A stretch of 56,349 nucleotides of DNA, from the NCBI GenBank assembly GCA_017459945.1, contig JAFUBZ010000009.1, forward strand, positions 1-56,349, written 5' to 3'. Of the stretch, positions 1 to 8,366 are shown piece by piece. Source of the stretch: Eubacterium sp. (GTDB taxonomy: Bacteria > Bacillota > Clostridia > Lachnospirales > Lachnospiraceae). Each line of letters opens with the position of its first letter. Position 1 is the stretch's first letter. Position numbers and translations under genes: made by a program. The notes below the pieces were generated by a model. That model did not search any database and had not been told where the DNA came from. It was given only the letters and a program-made list of their open reading frames with translations.

Positions 1-1130
1 ACACACGCCACAATTTCGTGAGAACACAATGCATCTGCAGTGATTTTTCCCTGTTCATTCGCATAATCAATCAGCTCTTTGATCCGCTGATTCATCTGCC
101 CGACCGGAAAATCGCAAACGATCACTTCGCTGCACCGATCAATCGCTGCCTTCGCCTGCGCAATCGCCGCATCACCGATCGGCTCAAACGGTGCTTCCGT
201 GACCACTTCCGCAGCCAGAAGCCTTGCCAGTTCATAATCAATATCATTCGTATGCAGAATGCCGGCAATAAACGCCTTGTTTTCCTTACGCAGTGCGCGG
301 AATACCGGAATTCCCGAGCCGGCACCGGAAATCACAAACACATCCGGCTCAGCCTCCACCTTGGCCAGTTCAATACTGCCAAAAACGGGATCATAAAACC
401 CGTTGTCGATGTTATAGAGGTTTTTGATCCGCTCCTCTTCGAAAATCTCTGCCGGTGTCCCGTATGCATAGATCGTCTCACCGTGAACACATACGATCTT
501 GTCCGACACCTTCTGCGCCAGATCGATCTCATGCAGCGTCATGATGATCGTGATATCCTTTTCCTTTGCCATCCGGGTCAGGATCGACAAAAGCTCCAGC
601 TTATACCGCACATCCAGAAATGATGTCGGCTCATCTAAAATGATGATCTCCGGCTCCTGACAGATGGCTCGTGCCAAAAGGATCCTCTGCCGCTGCCCGT
701 CACTGATCGCATTAAAGTCTCTTCCTGCAAGATCTGACGCATTCACTGCCGCCAGTGCCGCGTCGACTTTTGCCTCATCCTCCGGTGTCAGGACACCAAG
801 ACGCCCCGTATATGGATACCTGCCTGTCGCCACGATATCCGCGCAGGTCATCAGTTCCGGCTTCATCCGTTCCGTCAGGACGACCGCCATTTTCTGCGAC
901 ATCTCCCGGAACGACATTTCTAAAAGATTTTGCTCATCAAACATGACTTTGCCGCCCAAAAGAGACAGCTGTCTGGTAATACTTTTTAATATCGTCGACT
1001 TCCCGGCGCCGTTCGGGCCGATCAGCGTGACGATCTCTCCTTTTTTGATATCGACACAAATATCCCGGATCAGAACCTGCTTGTTATATCCGACAGAAAG
1101 ATGGTCGATGGAAAAATAGGTCTTATCCAT
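1..1130 (-). CDS. btuD: Cobalamin/iron-siderophore ABC transporter ATPase with C-terminal extension (partial)
   Basis: This is the ATP-hydrolysing subunit of a BtuCDF-type importer. The ATG is at 1130 and the frame is still open at the window edge, so the 3' end is missing. The N-terminal 255 or so residues hold Walker A (GPNGAGKST), the ABC signature (ISDGQRQR), Walker B with D-loop (IIILDEPTSFLD) and the H-loop histidine (TLHEIDLA). At least 120 further residues follow, far beyond a standard BtuD of about 250 residues. This tail starts near VFGSIEL and contains the glycine-rich stretch VISGAGSGIP and a later ILHTNDIDYELA. The gene overlaps the end of btuC by 8 nt, so translation is probably coupled. 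The ABC part is certain. B12 as substrate is inferred from the upstream riboswitch. The function of the tail is unknown. Confidence 0.9.
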   Translation of the reverse strand, partial: MDKTYFSIDHLSVGYNKQVLIRDICVDIKKGEIVTLIGPNGAGKSTILKSITRQLSLLGGKVMFDEQNLLEMSFREMSQKMAVVLTERMKPELMTCADIVATGRYPYTGRLGVLTPEDEAKVDAALAAVNASDLAGRDFNAISDGQRQRILLARAICQEPEIIILDEPTSFLDVRYKLELLSILTRMAKEKDITIIMTLHEIDLAQKVSDKIVCVHGETIYAYGTPAEIFEEERIKNLYNIDNGFYDPVFGSIELAKVEAEPDVFVISGAGSGIPVFRALRKENKAFIAGILHTNDIDYELARLLAAEVVTEAPFEPIGDAAIAQAKAAIDRCSEVIVCDFPVGQMNQRIKELIDYANEQGKITADALCSHEIVAC

Positions 1131-2199
1131 TGCGTCCCCTCCTTCTGCTGATGAGGATATAGATGACGATCGGTGCGCCGAAGATCGACGTTACCGTACT
1201 GATATTCAGTTCCACCGGTGCGAACGCAAGCCGCGCGATCAGGTCACACAGCATACAGAACACGGCACCGACCAGGAAATTCGCCGGCAGCACCACCAGC
1301 GGTTTTGACGAACCGAGAAATGCTTTTGCCAGAAACGGCACCGCGATTCCCACAAAGGAAATGGGTCCTGCAAACGCCGTAACGGTCGCCGAAAGGATGC
1401 TCGATAGCAGGATCAGCACCACGCGGAAGAACTTGATGTTCACGCCCATACTCTGTGCATAGGCTTCACCCATCTGGTACGCATGGATCGGTTTTGCCGA
1501 AAGCATTGTCAAAACGAATGTCACACCGATCACGCCAATGCTGATCCAGACATTGCCCCAGCTCATGCCGGAAAAGCTTCCCAAAGACCAGCCACGCAGA
1601 TTAACGATATCGGAATCGTCTGCAAACGTAACAACAAAATCCGTGATCGCGTTGCAGATATAGCCGATCATGATACCGGCCACCAAAAGCGCCGCCATAT
1701 TCCGGATCCGCCTTGCCACCAGAAGGATAAATCCGGTCGACATTAAAGATCCGACAAAGGCTGCAATGATATAGGTCCAGGAATTCATCACAAGGCCATG
1801 CAGCAGACCGAAGATCATGACCAGTGCCACAACCATCTTTGCACCGGATGAGATACCCAGTACGAACGGTCCTGCGATCGGATTCTCAAAGAATGTCTGC
1901 AGCAGAAAACCTGATGTCGCCAGGCCGCCGCCAAGGATCGCTGCCATCAGGATCCGCGGCAAACGGATCTGCCAGATAATGTTGATATCCTTTTCTGCTC
2001 CGGAATGTGTGAACAGGATCTTCACGATCTGAGAGATTGGAATATGCACATTTCCGGAATTGATATTGATCACGACGATCACGCAAAAAGCGATCGCAAG
2101 CAGGATAAACACGAGTGCAAATCTGCTCTTTCGCCGGATATTTTCCTGATGAAAGGAATGTGCGCCGCTATTAGGCTGTACTGTTTGCTTTTGTTCCAT
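1123..2199 (-). CDS. btuC: FecCD-type ABC transporter permease (BtuC-like)
   Basis: Membrane subunit of a type II importer for vitamin B12 or a related metal chelate; 358 residues with about ten hydrophobic segments, the usual size for BtuC/FecCD. Recognisable family motifs include RLPRILMAAILGGGLATSG, the GxxxQ-like region around LLQTFFENPIAGPFVLGISSGA, and GPISFVGIAVPFLAK near the C terminus, the region that contacts the ATPase. A GTG at 2208 is also in frame. The ATG at 2199 is preferred because GGAG lies 8 nt upstream of it. It follows btuF and overlaps btuD, giving the order btuF-btuC-btuD behind the cobalamin riboswitch. Confidence 0.92.
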   Translation of the reverse strand: MEQKQTVQPNSGAHSFHQENIRRKSRFALVFILLAIAFCVIVVININSGNVHIPISQIVKILFTHSGAEKDINIIWQIRLPRILMAAILGGGLATSGFLLQTFFENPIAGPFVLGISSGAKMVVALVMIFGLLHGLVMNSWTYIIAAFVGSLMSTGFILLVARRIRNMAALLVAGIMIGYICNAITDFVVTFADDSDIVNLRGWSLGSFSGMSWGNVWISIGVIGVTFVLTMLSAKPIHAYQMGEAYAQSMGVNIKFFRVVLILLSSILSATVTAFAGPISFVGIAVPFLAKAFLGSSKPLVVLPANFLVGAVFCMLCDLIARLAFAPVELNISTVTSIFGAPIVIYILISRRRGRNG

Positions 2200-2204
2200 A
2201 CAGA

Positions 2205-3422
2205 TCACTCCAACTTTGACAGATACTGAAGCTGATCTGTATTTCCTGTCAACAGATTGTGGAAGTCCATGATCATGCTTCCGGCGATGTCAGGCCGCTG
2301 ATAGATCGAATTTCCCGAAGACCAGCAATTGCCCTCCTGAACTGCCTTAAGACTTCCAATCACCGGATCCTTGTTTTCCAGATCCTGCAAAGTTTTCACA
2401 GAGTTATCGATACTGCTGTTGTATATAATAATATCCGCATTCTCTGCGATGTTATAAAACGTCTCCATACTCATCGGGATCGAAGATGTGCCCGATTCGT
2501 TTACTACATCACTGAACGCATACCGGCCGCCTGCCATCTCGATCATCATCGGCACATAATCTGTGCTTGCGCGGACAACCGCTTTCCCGTCAGCTGAAAT
2601 ATAGAAAAATGCGACTGTCAGCTCTGTATTCTCAAAGTCTTCCAGGCCCTCGATCAGCTTTTCCTGCTCCGCAAAAAACGCATCCGCTTCCTCTTCATGT
2701 CCACTCAGTACGCCATAGAGGCGGATCCATTCTGCTCTGCCAAGCGGATTGCTTTCATAACTGGAGCGGTCGATCAGAACCGGAATCCCCAGATTTTCAA
2801 TCTGCTCCTGCACTTCCGGCACATGATAGATCATGGTCGATTCAATTGCCAGATCACAGTTTTCTGAAACCAGCATCTCGTAATCCGGCTCACGGTATTT
2901 CCCGGCATATTTCACACTGCCGCTTTCCATCGCTTCCTGTGCGGCGTCAAACGTCCACTCATCCTCTTCTAATGAAGTCATCGATACGACATCCATGCCA
3001 TTCATCGAGGTAAACAGAGACATCAGTGCAGTCGCCGCCAGATAGATGTGTTTGGGCTGCTGTAAAACAGTCATCCCGGCAGGCAGATCCGCCGGTACCT
3101 CTTGTCCTTCCGGAACGAGAAGAAACTGTCCTTCCTCCCGGATGTCAAAAACCGCATAACCGCCGTCATATTTGTAAACCGCAAACTGCTCGGTATAATC
3201 CGTCTGCTTCTGTTCTTTGAATGTAAGTCCTGCGATCTCAGGCGCTGTGGGCTCCCAGTTTTCTGCTTCAGCAGAAATGCTGCCATCCTGCACCTCTGTT
3301 GCTTCCTGTCCGGAAGACGCATTACCGGATGCTGTCCCGCCTGTGCCGCAGGCAGATAACACGGAAAGCGAGGCCACACAGATTGTCAACAGTACGGCGA
3401 TTTTTTTGATTGTTTTTTTCAT
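2205..3422 (-). CDS. btuF: ABC transporter substrate-binding lipoprotein (BtuF-like)
   Basis: Extracytoplasmic lipoprotein that would capture cobalamin or a corrinoid and deliver it to the BtuCD-like complex; 405 residues. The N terminus is a lipoprotein signal: MKKTIKKI, a hydrophobic stretch, then lipobox LSAC with the lipidated Cys near residue 25, followed by a Gly/Ser/Glu-rich tether. The rest has the TroA/periplasmic-binding class III look, with a first lobe asking whether a ligand site exists (VVSMTSLEEDEW), a long linking helix (EEEADAFFAEQEKLIEGLEDF) and a second lobe. The start has AGGAAG 7 nt upstream. It is the first gene behind the riboswitch terminator. The ligand is inferred from that context. 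Confidence 0.88.
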   Translation of the reverse strand: MKKTIKKIAVLLTICVASLSVLSACGTGGTASGNASSGQEATEVQDGSISAEAENWEPTAPEIAGLTFKEQKQTDYTEQFAVYKYDGGYAVFDIREEGQFLLVPEGQEVPADLPAGMTVLQQPKHIYLAATALMSLFTSMNGMDVVSMTSLEEDEWTFDAAQEAMESGSVKYAGKYREPDYEMLVSENCDLAIESTMIYHVPEVQEQIENLGIPVLIDRSSYESNPLGRAEWIRLYGVLSGHEEEADAFFAEQEKLIEGLEDFENTELTVAFFYISADGKAVVRASTDYVPMMIEMAGGRYAFSDVVNESGTSSIPMSMETFYNIAENADIIIYNSSIDNSVKTLQDLENKDPVIGSLKAVQEGNCWSSGNSIYQRPDIAGSMIMDFHNLLTGNTDQLQYLSKLE

Positions 3423-3435
3423 GTCATTCTTCCTA

Positions 3436-3467
3436 TAAAAATAAAAAACAGCTGCACATTGCAGCCG
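3436..3467 (-). terminator. Intrinsic terminator of the riboswitch expression platform
   Basis: On the minus strand an 8-bp stem (core GCTGCA-ATG-TGCAGC) is followed by a T-rich tract (complement of 3436-3448). It sits between the cobalamin aptamer and the btuF start at 3422, where a B12-controlled transcription attenuator is expected. Other T-tracts preceded by GC-rich stretches at 3471-3515 may form competing structures. Confidence 0.75.
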
Positions 3468-3611
3468 TCACAAAAAAACCTGCAGGCAGCTTCTTTTGTT
3501 TTCCAAAAAAACCTGCTGCATCCTGAACCGTAATCTGTGGACCGCAAATCACTTCTCGTGTACCACTCAAATACAGAACTTTCCGCATCTGAGAACACTT
3601 TGTTCTGACTC

Positions 3612-3826
3612 TGCAGGCAGGTCTCCTGACTTCGTTCATCGCTATTCTCTCTCTTCCCGGTCTCCCAGTGATCAAATCACAAATGAAACATTGCTTCCTT
3701 TGTGATGAGAGCAGCTCCCGTACACAGTGACGGCATCGTTCCGGACTCCCACCGGATTCCCATTTTCAGCTGAACGGCTTTGAATCATCTTTTCATTCAA
3801 AACCCGGCAGCCACCTGCAAGTCTGT
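3612..3826 (-). promoter_or_regulatory. Cobalamin riboswitch
   Basis: Read on the minus strand, 3723-3761 carries the conserved aptamer core (GGGAATCCGGTGGGAGTCC followed by GGAACGATGCCGTCACTGTG). The B12 box (CACTGGGAGACCGGGAAG) lies at 3653-3670 and the conserved 3' segment (GTCAGGAGACCTGCCTGCA) at 3612-3632. The order and spacing match the adenosylcobalamin riboswitch family. It lies in the btuFCD leader and should lower importer expression when B12 is plentiful. The 5' boundary is approximate. Confidence 0.93.
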
Positions 3827-3871
3827 CTTTATTTAATTCTAATAGCAGATACCATTCTGCTACTGTTAACG

Positions 3872-3900
3872 ATTATAGCATTCTGATTACAAAAGTACAA
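3872..3900 (-). promoter_or_regulatory. Sigma-70-type promoter for btuFCD
   Basis: On the minus strand TTGTAC (3900-3895) and a consensus TATAAT (3877-3872) are separated by exactly 17 nt. Transcription would start just before the cobalamin aptamer. A small hairpin (TAGCAGA/TCTGCTA, 3843-3862) lies at the predicted 5' end of the transcript. Confidence 0.65.
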
Positions 3901-3970
3901 TGTAATATCCAGACATCTTTTGCATCTAATCATGCCGATTTGTAATGTCTGGCAGCACTCCAAAAAGCCG

Positions 3971-4495
3971 CTAGAATTCAACGCCTTTTCGTGCCAGGAT
4001 TCCCTGATCATACGGATGCTTGATCTTTTTGATCTCAGACACATAATCCGCCAGATCGATTAGCTCCTGTGCAGGGTTTCTGCCCGTCATTGCAACCTCC
4101 AGCGTATCCGGTTTGTTTTCAAGAAACGTGATCAGTTCTGCCTGATCCACAAACCCCAGATTGCAAGTCGCAATGATCTCATCGAGCACGAGCAGTCCGT
4201 AGCTTTCATCCACCGCGCACTTCAGGATCCGCCGCAGATAATTGGAATAAGCTTCTTTTGCCTGTGATTTTGTTTCCTCTGACATGGCAAAAGAAAACCC
4301 GAAACACTCCCCGCACACATCGACATCGATCCCGTCGATCGTCTTTAGCACAGAGAGCTCTCCGGATTTTCCATCTTTTAAAAACTGAGCAAAAAGCACT
4401 CTGCCGCCCGTGCCCGCAAAGCGAACCGCAAGTCCGGTCGCGGCAGAGGTTTTTCCTTTTCCGTCTCCTGTGTAAATGTGAATACAGCCCTTCAT
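3971..4495 (-). CDS. cobO: Corrinoid adenosyltransferase (CobA/CobO/BtuR family)
   Basis: Transfers adenosyl from ATP to cob(I)alamin or cob(I)yrinic acid diamide to make the coenzyme form; cytoplasmic. At 174 residues it is the normal size for the family. The N-terminal P-loop GDGKGKTSAATGLA is the inverted-type Walker A typical of CobO, and LLVLDEI is the Walker-B-like segment. The C terminus keeps the family sequence EVAMTGRNP...LIDLADYVSEI. AGGAGG lies 7 nt before the ATG. It is upstream of, and separate from, the riboswitch-controlled btuFCD unit, with about 70 nt between its stop and the btuF promoter. No riboswitch precedes cobO itself. Confidence 0.95.
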   Translation of the reverse strand: MKGCIHIYTGDGKGKTSAATGLAVRFAGTGGRVLFAQFLKDGKSGELSVLKTIDGIDVDVCGECFGFSFAMSEETKSQAKEAYSNYLRRILKCAVDESYGLLVLDEIIATCNLGFVDQAELITFLENKPDTLEVAMTGRNPAQELIDLADYVSEIKKIKHPYDQGILARKGVEF

Positions 4496-4633
4496 GATTA
4501 TTCCTCCTGTCTGTATCCATCATTTTAGCACAATCATTTCTTTTTTAAAACACGTGCTGCGCGCATCGGCATGGCAACGCCCGTTGCACATTTGCATAGC
4601 GCCACTCGCTGCACGTCTGCATATCAACTGAAT

Positions 4634-5644
4634 TTATGCGTAGAAATCATCAACTGCTTTGAAGAATGCGTCGATGTTCTCCCACGGTGACAGCGGCGGA
4701 ATATCGCAGCCTGAGGAGATGACAAAGTTCGGATACTTGCAGCATTTCTCCATCAGCTCTGTTGTTGCTTTGTAAACACTCTCCGGTGTTCCGTTGCGGA
4801 ACTGGCTGGACGGATCCACATTGCCCATTGCAACACAGTTTTCCGGGATCAGCGGCATCATCTCTTCCATATCGATGGCATTTCCGAAGTGGAATACACG
4901 GCAGCCGTTGTTTACGATGGAATCGATGGTTGCGATCGTGGAGTTACCACAGTTGTGATATACAACGATGAAGTTGTCATCCTGAACAGCCTCTACGATC
5001 TGTTTTACATATTCTGCAGAGAACTCTTCTGCCAGATCTTCTGAAAGGATACCTGCGAGCGGCTCAGCCATAACAACACCGTCAGCACCTGCTTCTTTGT
5101 ATGCCTGGCAGTATTTGATCTGGAACTCTGTAACTTTTTTCAGGGTCTCATGTACCATTTCCGGCTCATCATAGCAAAGGAAGAGTGCTTCTGTTACGTC
5201 AAGAAGTCTTCCTGCCAGAGAGAACGGGCCGATGACACCTGCAAGGATCGGACGGTCTGTGATATTCTGTGCAGCCATACGAACTGCCTCGATGCTGTTG
5301 CCGGTTCTGCCTGTGCCGACTTCCGGAACAACCAGTGCTTCTGCATCTTCAGGCTCTTTTAAGATGGAGCCGATAACGGTCGGTACATCTTCATCTGAAT
5401 AACGGATCGTAGAACCGAATGCTTCTGCTTCTACAGAAAGATCCATGTAGCTTAATGCTGCACCGCAAGGCGTTCTTTCAGCGATGATCTGCATTCCCTT
5501 AGCCTGCAGATCCGCATTGCGTACCAGGTCATCTACTGTAATGCCATCCATCATCTGTACGGACGGGAATGTCAGTACCGGTACGGCCTGCTTCTTATCT
5601 GCTGCCAGCATGTCATCAATCCATTTGTTCATGTCTTTGCTCAT
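4634..5644 (-). CDS. UroD/MtaA-family corrinoid methyltransferase, canonical zinc motif
   Basis: Belongs to the uroporphyrinogen-decarboxylase fold family that includes MtaA/MtbA (methylcobamide:coenzyme M methyltransferases); 336 residues. The zinc-thiolate motif of that branch is intact: H230-x-C232 (YHNCGN) and C313 in SGCDIPP. It should therefore activate a thiol acceptor or act on a methylated corrinoid protein. True UroD activity is unlikely because the UroD N-terminal RxP signature is absent. An in-frame start 99 nt upstream lacks an RBS; the chosen ATG has GGAGG 7 nt before it. Transcription is separate from DUF2284 because a terminator lies at 5869-5902. A palindrome shared with another gene lies 89 nt upstream. 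The substrate is unknown. Confidence 0.85.
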   Translation of the reverse strand: MSKDMNKWIDDMLAADKKQAVPVLTFPSVQMMDGITVDDLVRNADLQAKGMQIIAERTPCGAALSYMDLSVEAEAFGSTIRYSDEDVPTVIGSILKEPEDAEALVVPEVGTGRTGNSIEAVRMAAQNITDRPILAGVIGPFSLAGRLLDVTEALFLCYDEPEMVHETLKKVTEFQIKYCQAYKEAGADGVVMAEPLAGILSEDLAEEFSAEYVKQIVEAVQDDNFIVVYHNCGNSTIATIDSIVNNGCRVFHFGNAIDMEEMMPLIPENCVAMGNVDPSSQFRNGTPESVYKATTELMEKCCKYPNFVISSGCDIPPLSPWENIDAFFKAVDDFYA

Positions 5645-5868
5645 AATAATCCTCCATTCTTTTTGAATATATGCCATTGCGTTTCGGCTTACTTGTTTTG
5701 ATGAATACATCCTATAATATTTACCATTCCATGTTTTGGACAAAAGCGATAAATTTTGTACTTTTTTTGCCTGTTTCCATCTTCAGGCATTCCAAATGGG
5801 CATATATCTATGCATTTTTCTTATTTCCGGCATCTGTTTTTCCTTGATTCTCATATGCATATTTCCGT
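5645..5868. promoter_or_regulatory. Leader/promoter region of the 4634-5644 methyltransferase
   Basis: AT-rich non-coding stretch between the DUF2284 terminator and the methyltransferase. It holds the palindrome TTTTG-GA-CAAAA (5734-5745). The 13-mer gttttggacaaaa (5733-5745) recurs at 26331-26343 in front of the hydantoinase gene and may bind a shared regulator. No further gene is seen. Confidence 0.45.
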
Positions 5869-5902
5869 AAAAAAGGAGATCTTTTCTCGTGAAAAGATCT
5901 CC
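5869..5902 (-). terminator. Intrinsic terminator after the DUF2284 gene
   Basis: A perfect 12-bp stem (GGAGATCTTTTC/GAAAAGATCTCC, 4-nt loop) is followed on the minus strand by six T residues (complement of 5869-5874). It ends the activator-DUF2284 transcript. Confidence 0.85.
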
Positions 5903-5978
5903 AAAATCCAAAATTTTTCCTATTTTGATTATAAATCCACAAGGATCGGCTGTTTCCCGGCATTTTCTGTGTTTTGAC

Positions 5979-6512
5979 CTATTCAAACAGCACGCAGCAG
6001 GTATAAGTCATCGTACACGGTCCGTAATAATACGGGGTGTCCGCCAGCTGGCAGACTTCCGATACCACCAGACCATACGCTTCCATGGAAGTATGCATCT
6101 TCTCCGGGAAACGGCACGGTGCATCCGGATAGGTGCACTCCTTGCAGATCGTGCAGGCACCGGCAGACATTGCAAGGCACTTTTCACCTTCCGGTACAAG
6201 ATCCAGGAACTTCGTCAGATTTGCCTTTAACTGCACCTCTGTCTCCATCATGGTCTCAACATCAAAGTCGTCTTCCATCTCCCCGGTCATCTGCAGAAGA
6301 ATTCCCCAGGAAAACTGCTTTGCTTTTTCCCGACTGTCGTCAAGTGTCCCGCACCCCGGCGGGCAGCTCCAGCATTTGTCATACTTCTGGCACTTTCCCG
6401 CTGCGCACATATCACGCACTTCCGGAAGAAAACGCAGCTTCTCGGTTGCAAAGATCCCGCTGTGGGAAAAGCCGGCTTCATTGGCCAGTTGAATCGCCTG
6501 TTCTTTTGTCAT
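5979..6512 (-). CDS. DUF2284 cysteine-rich predicted metal-binding protein
   Basis: A 177-residue protein of the DUF2284 family, often found near corrinoid or iron-sulfur systems; its biochemical role is not established. It has many cysteines in clusters: CQKYDKCWSCPPGCG near residues 40-55, CTICKECTYPDAPCRFP near 120-135, and a C-terminal PYYYGPCTMTYTCCVLFE. Such clusters suggest iron-sulfur or zinc binding. A GGGGG run lies 7 nt before the ATG. It is 61 nt downstream of the corrinoid-activator gene and is closed by its own terminator, so the two are probably co-transcribed. A role in activator or corrinoid-protein maturation is inference from position only. Confidence 0.85.
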   Translation of the reverse strand: MTKEQAIQLANEAGFSHSGIFATEKLRFLPEVRDMCAAGKCQKYDKCWSCPPGCGTLDDSREKAKQFSWGILLQMTGEMEDDFDVETMMETEVQLKANLTKFLDLVPEGEKCLAMSAGACTICKECTYPDAPCRFPEKMHTSMEAYGLVVSEVCQLADTPYYYGPCTMTYTCCVLFE

Positions 6513-6533
6513 GATAACCCCCTATTCTTGCTC

Positions 6534-6581
6534 AAGCATAAGCTTACGTGCTGCCACATTGCGACGCAGGAGCTTATGCTT
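6534..6581 (-). repeat. Long stem-loop between activator and DUF2284 genes
   Basis: An 11-bp perfect inverted repeat (AAGCATAAGCT/AGCTTATGCTT) with a 26-nt loop spans the stop codon of the activator gene. There is no T-tract behind it, so mRNA processing, stability or partial attenuation is more likely than full termination. Confidence 0.55.
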
Positions 6582-8067
6582 CAAACATCATATATTCCAT
6601 ATACAGATCATTAAAGGTCGGATTCCCGGTCAGGCTGACCTCCTCAGAGTAATCTGCCACATGCGCAAACCGTTCTTTTAATGTCTCATCTTTGGCGATC
6701 ATGACTGCACCTGCCAGCGAGCTGTTGCCAACAGCTTTGGTCCTGTCGAGCAGTTCCTCCGGCAAAAGGCCGATCCCGGCCGCTTTCTGTAAGTTGATCT
6801 TCTGCCCGAATCCGCCGGCAAGATAGAGTGCAGAGATGTCGTCATATCCGACGCCATACTCTTCCATCAGCGTTTCCGCGCCTGCACGGATCGCGGATTT
6901 GGCAAGCTGTACTTCACGCACATCCTGATCTGTAAATACCACATCATCGGAAAGCGGGAACCCGTCATCTACATAGTCATCTTCCAGCAGACCTGTCTCA
7001 TCCATATACTCTGCTTTCAGCATCTCATAGACGACTTCGAGAACGCCGGTTCCGCAAAGTCCGATCGGGTCTTTTCCGCCGATGGTTCCAATCTGCACGC
7101 TTCCGTCCTCCGCGATGTCGACGGAACTGATCGCACCCGGAACGCCTGCGACACCACAACTGATGTTTCCGCCCTCGAAAGCCGGACCGGCAGCGGTCGA
7201 AGCGGACAAGATACGATCTTTGTTTCCAATGGCCATCTCTCCATTGGTTCCAAGATCGATCAGCATGCAGACTTCTTCGCCCTGGTCCATGCCGCAGGCA
7301 ATGATACCGCTGACGATATCCGCGCCGACATAGGTGCTGATGCCCGGAAGAATCAGGAAATTATCTTCTTCATGAAGCGAAATATCGACCGGTGTATAAG
7401 GCGCAACGCCCAGTGTATCGCAGGGAAGCCCAAGGAAAAGATGTTCCATCGTCGTATTTCCGGAAATGATGACCGGAATCTCATCCATCTTCTCACCCAG
7501 TGCAGTAATCAACCCATCCAGGTCTTTTCTGATCGACGCCTTCAGTTCTTCTTTTTTCCCGTCCATGGAAGCCTGAATCCTGGAAATGACATCAGCGCCA
7601 AACACGCGTTGATGATTGACAGAAGTTTTGGTGTCTACCACCTTGCCGGATGCCCGGTCTACCAAAGACACCGCCAACGTAGTGGTTCCGATATCGACTG
7701 CTGCCACCGGCTCTGCTGCTTTCTGCCCAGCGGCATCACCCTCTGTTGCATCAGCCGCGTCCCCACTTCCGTGCGAGAAATCTGAAGCCACTTCCATCTC
7801 TTCTTCCGACTGCTCCCAGGCAATCTCATAGTCCCCTTCCGGAAACGCCTTGCACGCAAGCCGCCACCCGTCTGCAATCTGTTCCGGAGAAAAGATGTTT
7901 GCATCATCTTCATCTGCCTCCGGTGCGCCCGAGAGAAACTGCACCCTGCACTTTCCGCACCGGCCAATCCCGCCACAGTCAGCCGGGATATATACGCCCT
8001 GCTTCTGCAACTGTTCCAATAAACTATGCTGCTTATCTTGTGAATTACCTTTCCATGTCTGACGCAT
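6574..8067 (-). CDS. Reductive activator of corrinoid proteins (2Fe-2S + ASKHA, DUF4445)
   Basis: Would use ATP and an electron donor to bring inactive Co(II) corrinoid protein back to Co(I), the job of RACo-type activators; 497 residues, cytoplasmic. The N-terminal ferredoxin domain has C31, C37, C40 and C72 (CGGIGRCGKC...RLACKAF) as [2Fe-2S] ligands. An acidic, Ala/Gly-rich linker follows, then the ASKHA fold with AVDIGTTTLAVSLVDR, VISGNTTMEHLFLG, MLIDLGTNGEMAIG and YLAGGFG phosphate/adenosine motifs. An earlier start at 8091 lacks an RBS; the ATG at 8067 has AAAGGA. Neighbours are DUF2284, the symporter and methyltransferases, matching the role. Family assignment is secure; the partner corrinoid protein (13239-13871) is inferred. 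Confidence 0.93.
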   Translation of the reverse strand: MRQTWKGNSQDKQHSLLEQLQKQGVYIPADCGGIGRCGKCRVQFLSGAPEADEDDANIFSPEQIADGWRLACKAFPEGDYEIAWEQSEEEMEVASDFSHGSGDAADATEGDAAGQKAAEPVAAVDIGTTTLAVSLVDRASGKVVDTKTSVNHQRVFGADVISRIQASMDGKKEELKASIRKDLDGLITALGEKMDEIPVIISGNTTMEHLFLGLPCDTLGVAPYTPVDISLHEEDNFLILPGISTYVGADIVSGIIACGMDQGEEVCMLIDLGTNGEMAIGNKDRILSASTAAGPAFEGGNISCGVAGVPGAISSVDIAEDGSVQIGTIGGKDPIGLCGTGVLEVVYEMLKAEYMDETGLLEDDYVDDGFPLSDDVVFTDQDVREVQLAKSAIRAGAETLMEEYGVGYDDISALYLAGGFGQKINLQKAAGIGLLPEELLDRTKAVGNSSLAGAVMIAKDETLKERFAHVADYSEEVSLTGNPTFNDLYMEYMMFEA

Positions 8068-8187
8068 CGGTTCATCCTTTCTGAAAACCATATCGGTTAC
8101 TTTTTAGTCATCATATGGCTATTATAAAAAAATTACCACTTTTTGTATTGTAATATTTTTATAATTCTGGGATTTTTCTCTAAATAT

Positions 8188-8221
8188 GAAGACACAGGCC
8201 AAAACCCCAGCCTGTGTCTTC
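8188..8221 (-). terminator. Probable terminator after the symporter accessory genes
   Basis: A 12-bp perfect stem (GAAGACACAGGC/GCCTGTGTCTTC, 10-nt loop) lies 23 nt after the second small reading frame. The following minus-strand sequence is AT-rich but not a clean T-run, so termination may be partial. Confidence 0.55.
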
Positions 8222-8243
8222 TATAGAATATATTCACTATTTC

Positions 8244-8363
8244 TTACTGATCTTCCCGGTTTGCTTTTCCTTTTGCAGAAAAGATGCCAGCGGCAATACC
8301 AAACATGCACATCATCGCAATGATACCGATCATCCAGCCCTGTGTCATAGAGAGTAATACCAT
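8244..8363 (-). CDS. Tiny membrane protein, symporter accessory candidate (39 aa)
   Basis: A 39-residue frame with a strong GGAGG, placed inside the end of the preceding small gene. The protein begins MVLLSMTQGWMIGIIAMM, forms one membrane helix rich in Met/Ile/Gly, and ends in a charged tail (SAKGKANREDQ), suggesting the C terminus is cytoplasmic. It starts 3 nt after the 34-residue gene, which itself follows the sodium:solute symporter by 39 nt, so all three should be one transcript. It resembles the short proteins recently catalogued as symporter small accessory proteins; that name is from memory. A stabilising or regulatory subunit role is inferred. Confidence 0.75.
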   Translation of the reverse strand: MVLLSMTQGWMIGIIAMMCMFGIAAGIFSAKGKANREDQ

Positions 8364-8366
8364 ATT

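Noticed and set aside
18..1119. Plus-strand open frames at the left edge
   Set aside because: They are antisense to the well-supported ABC ATPase and contain no recognisable domain.
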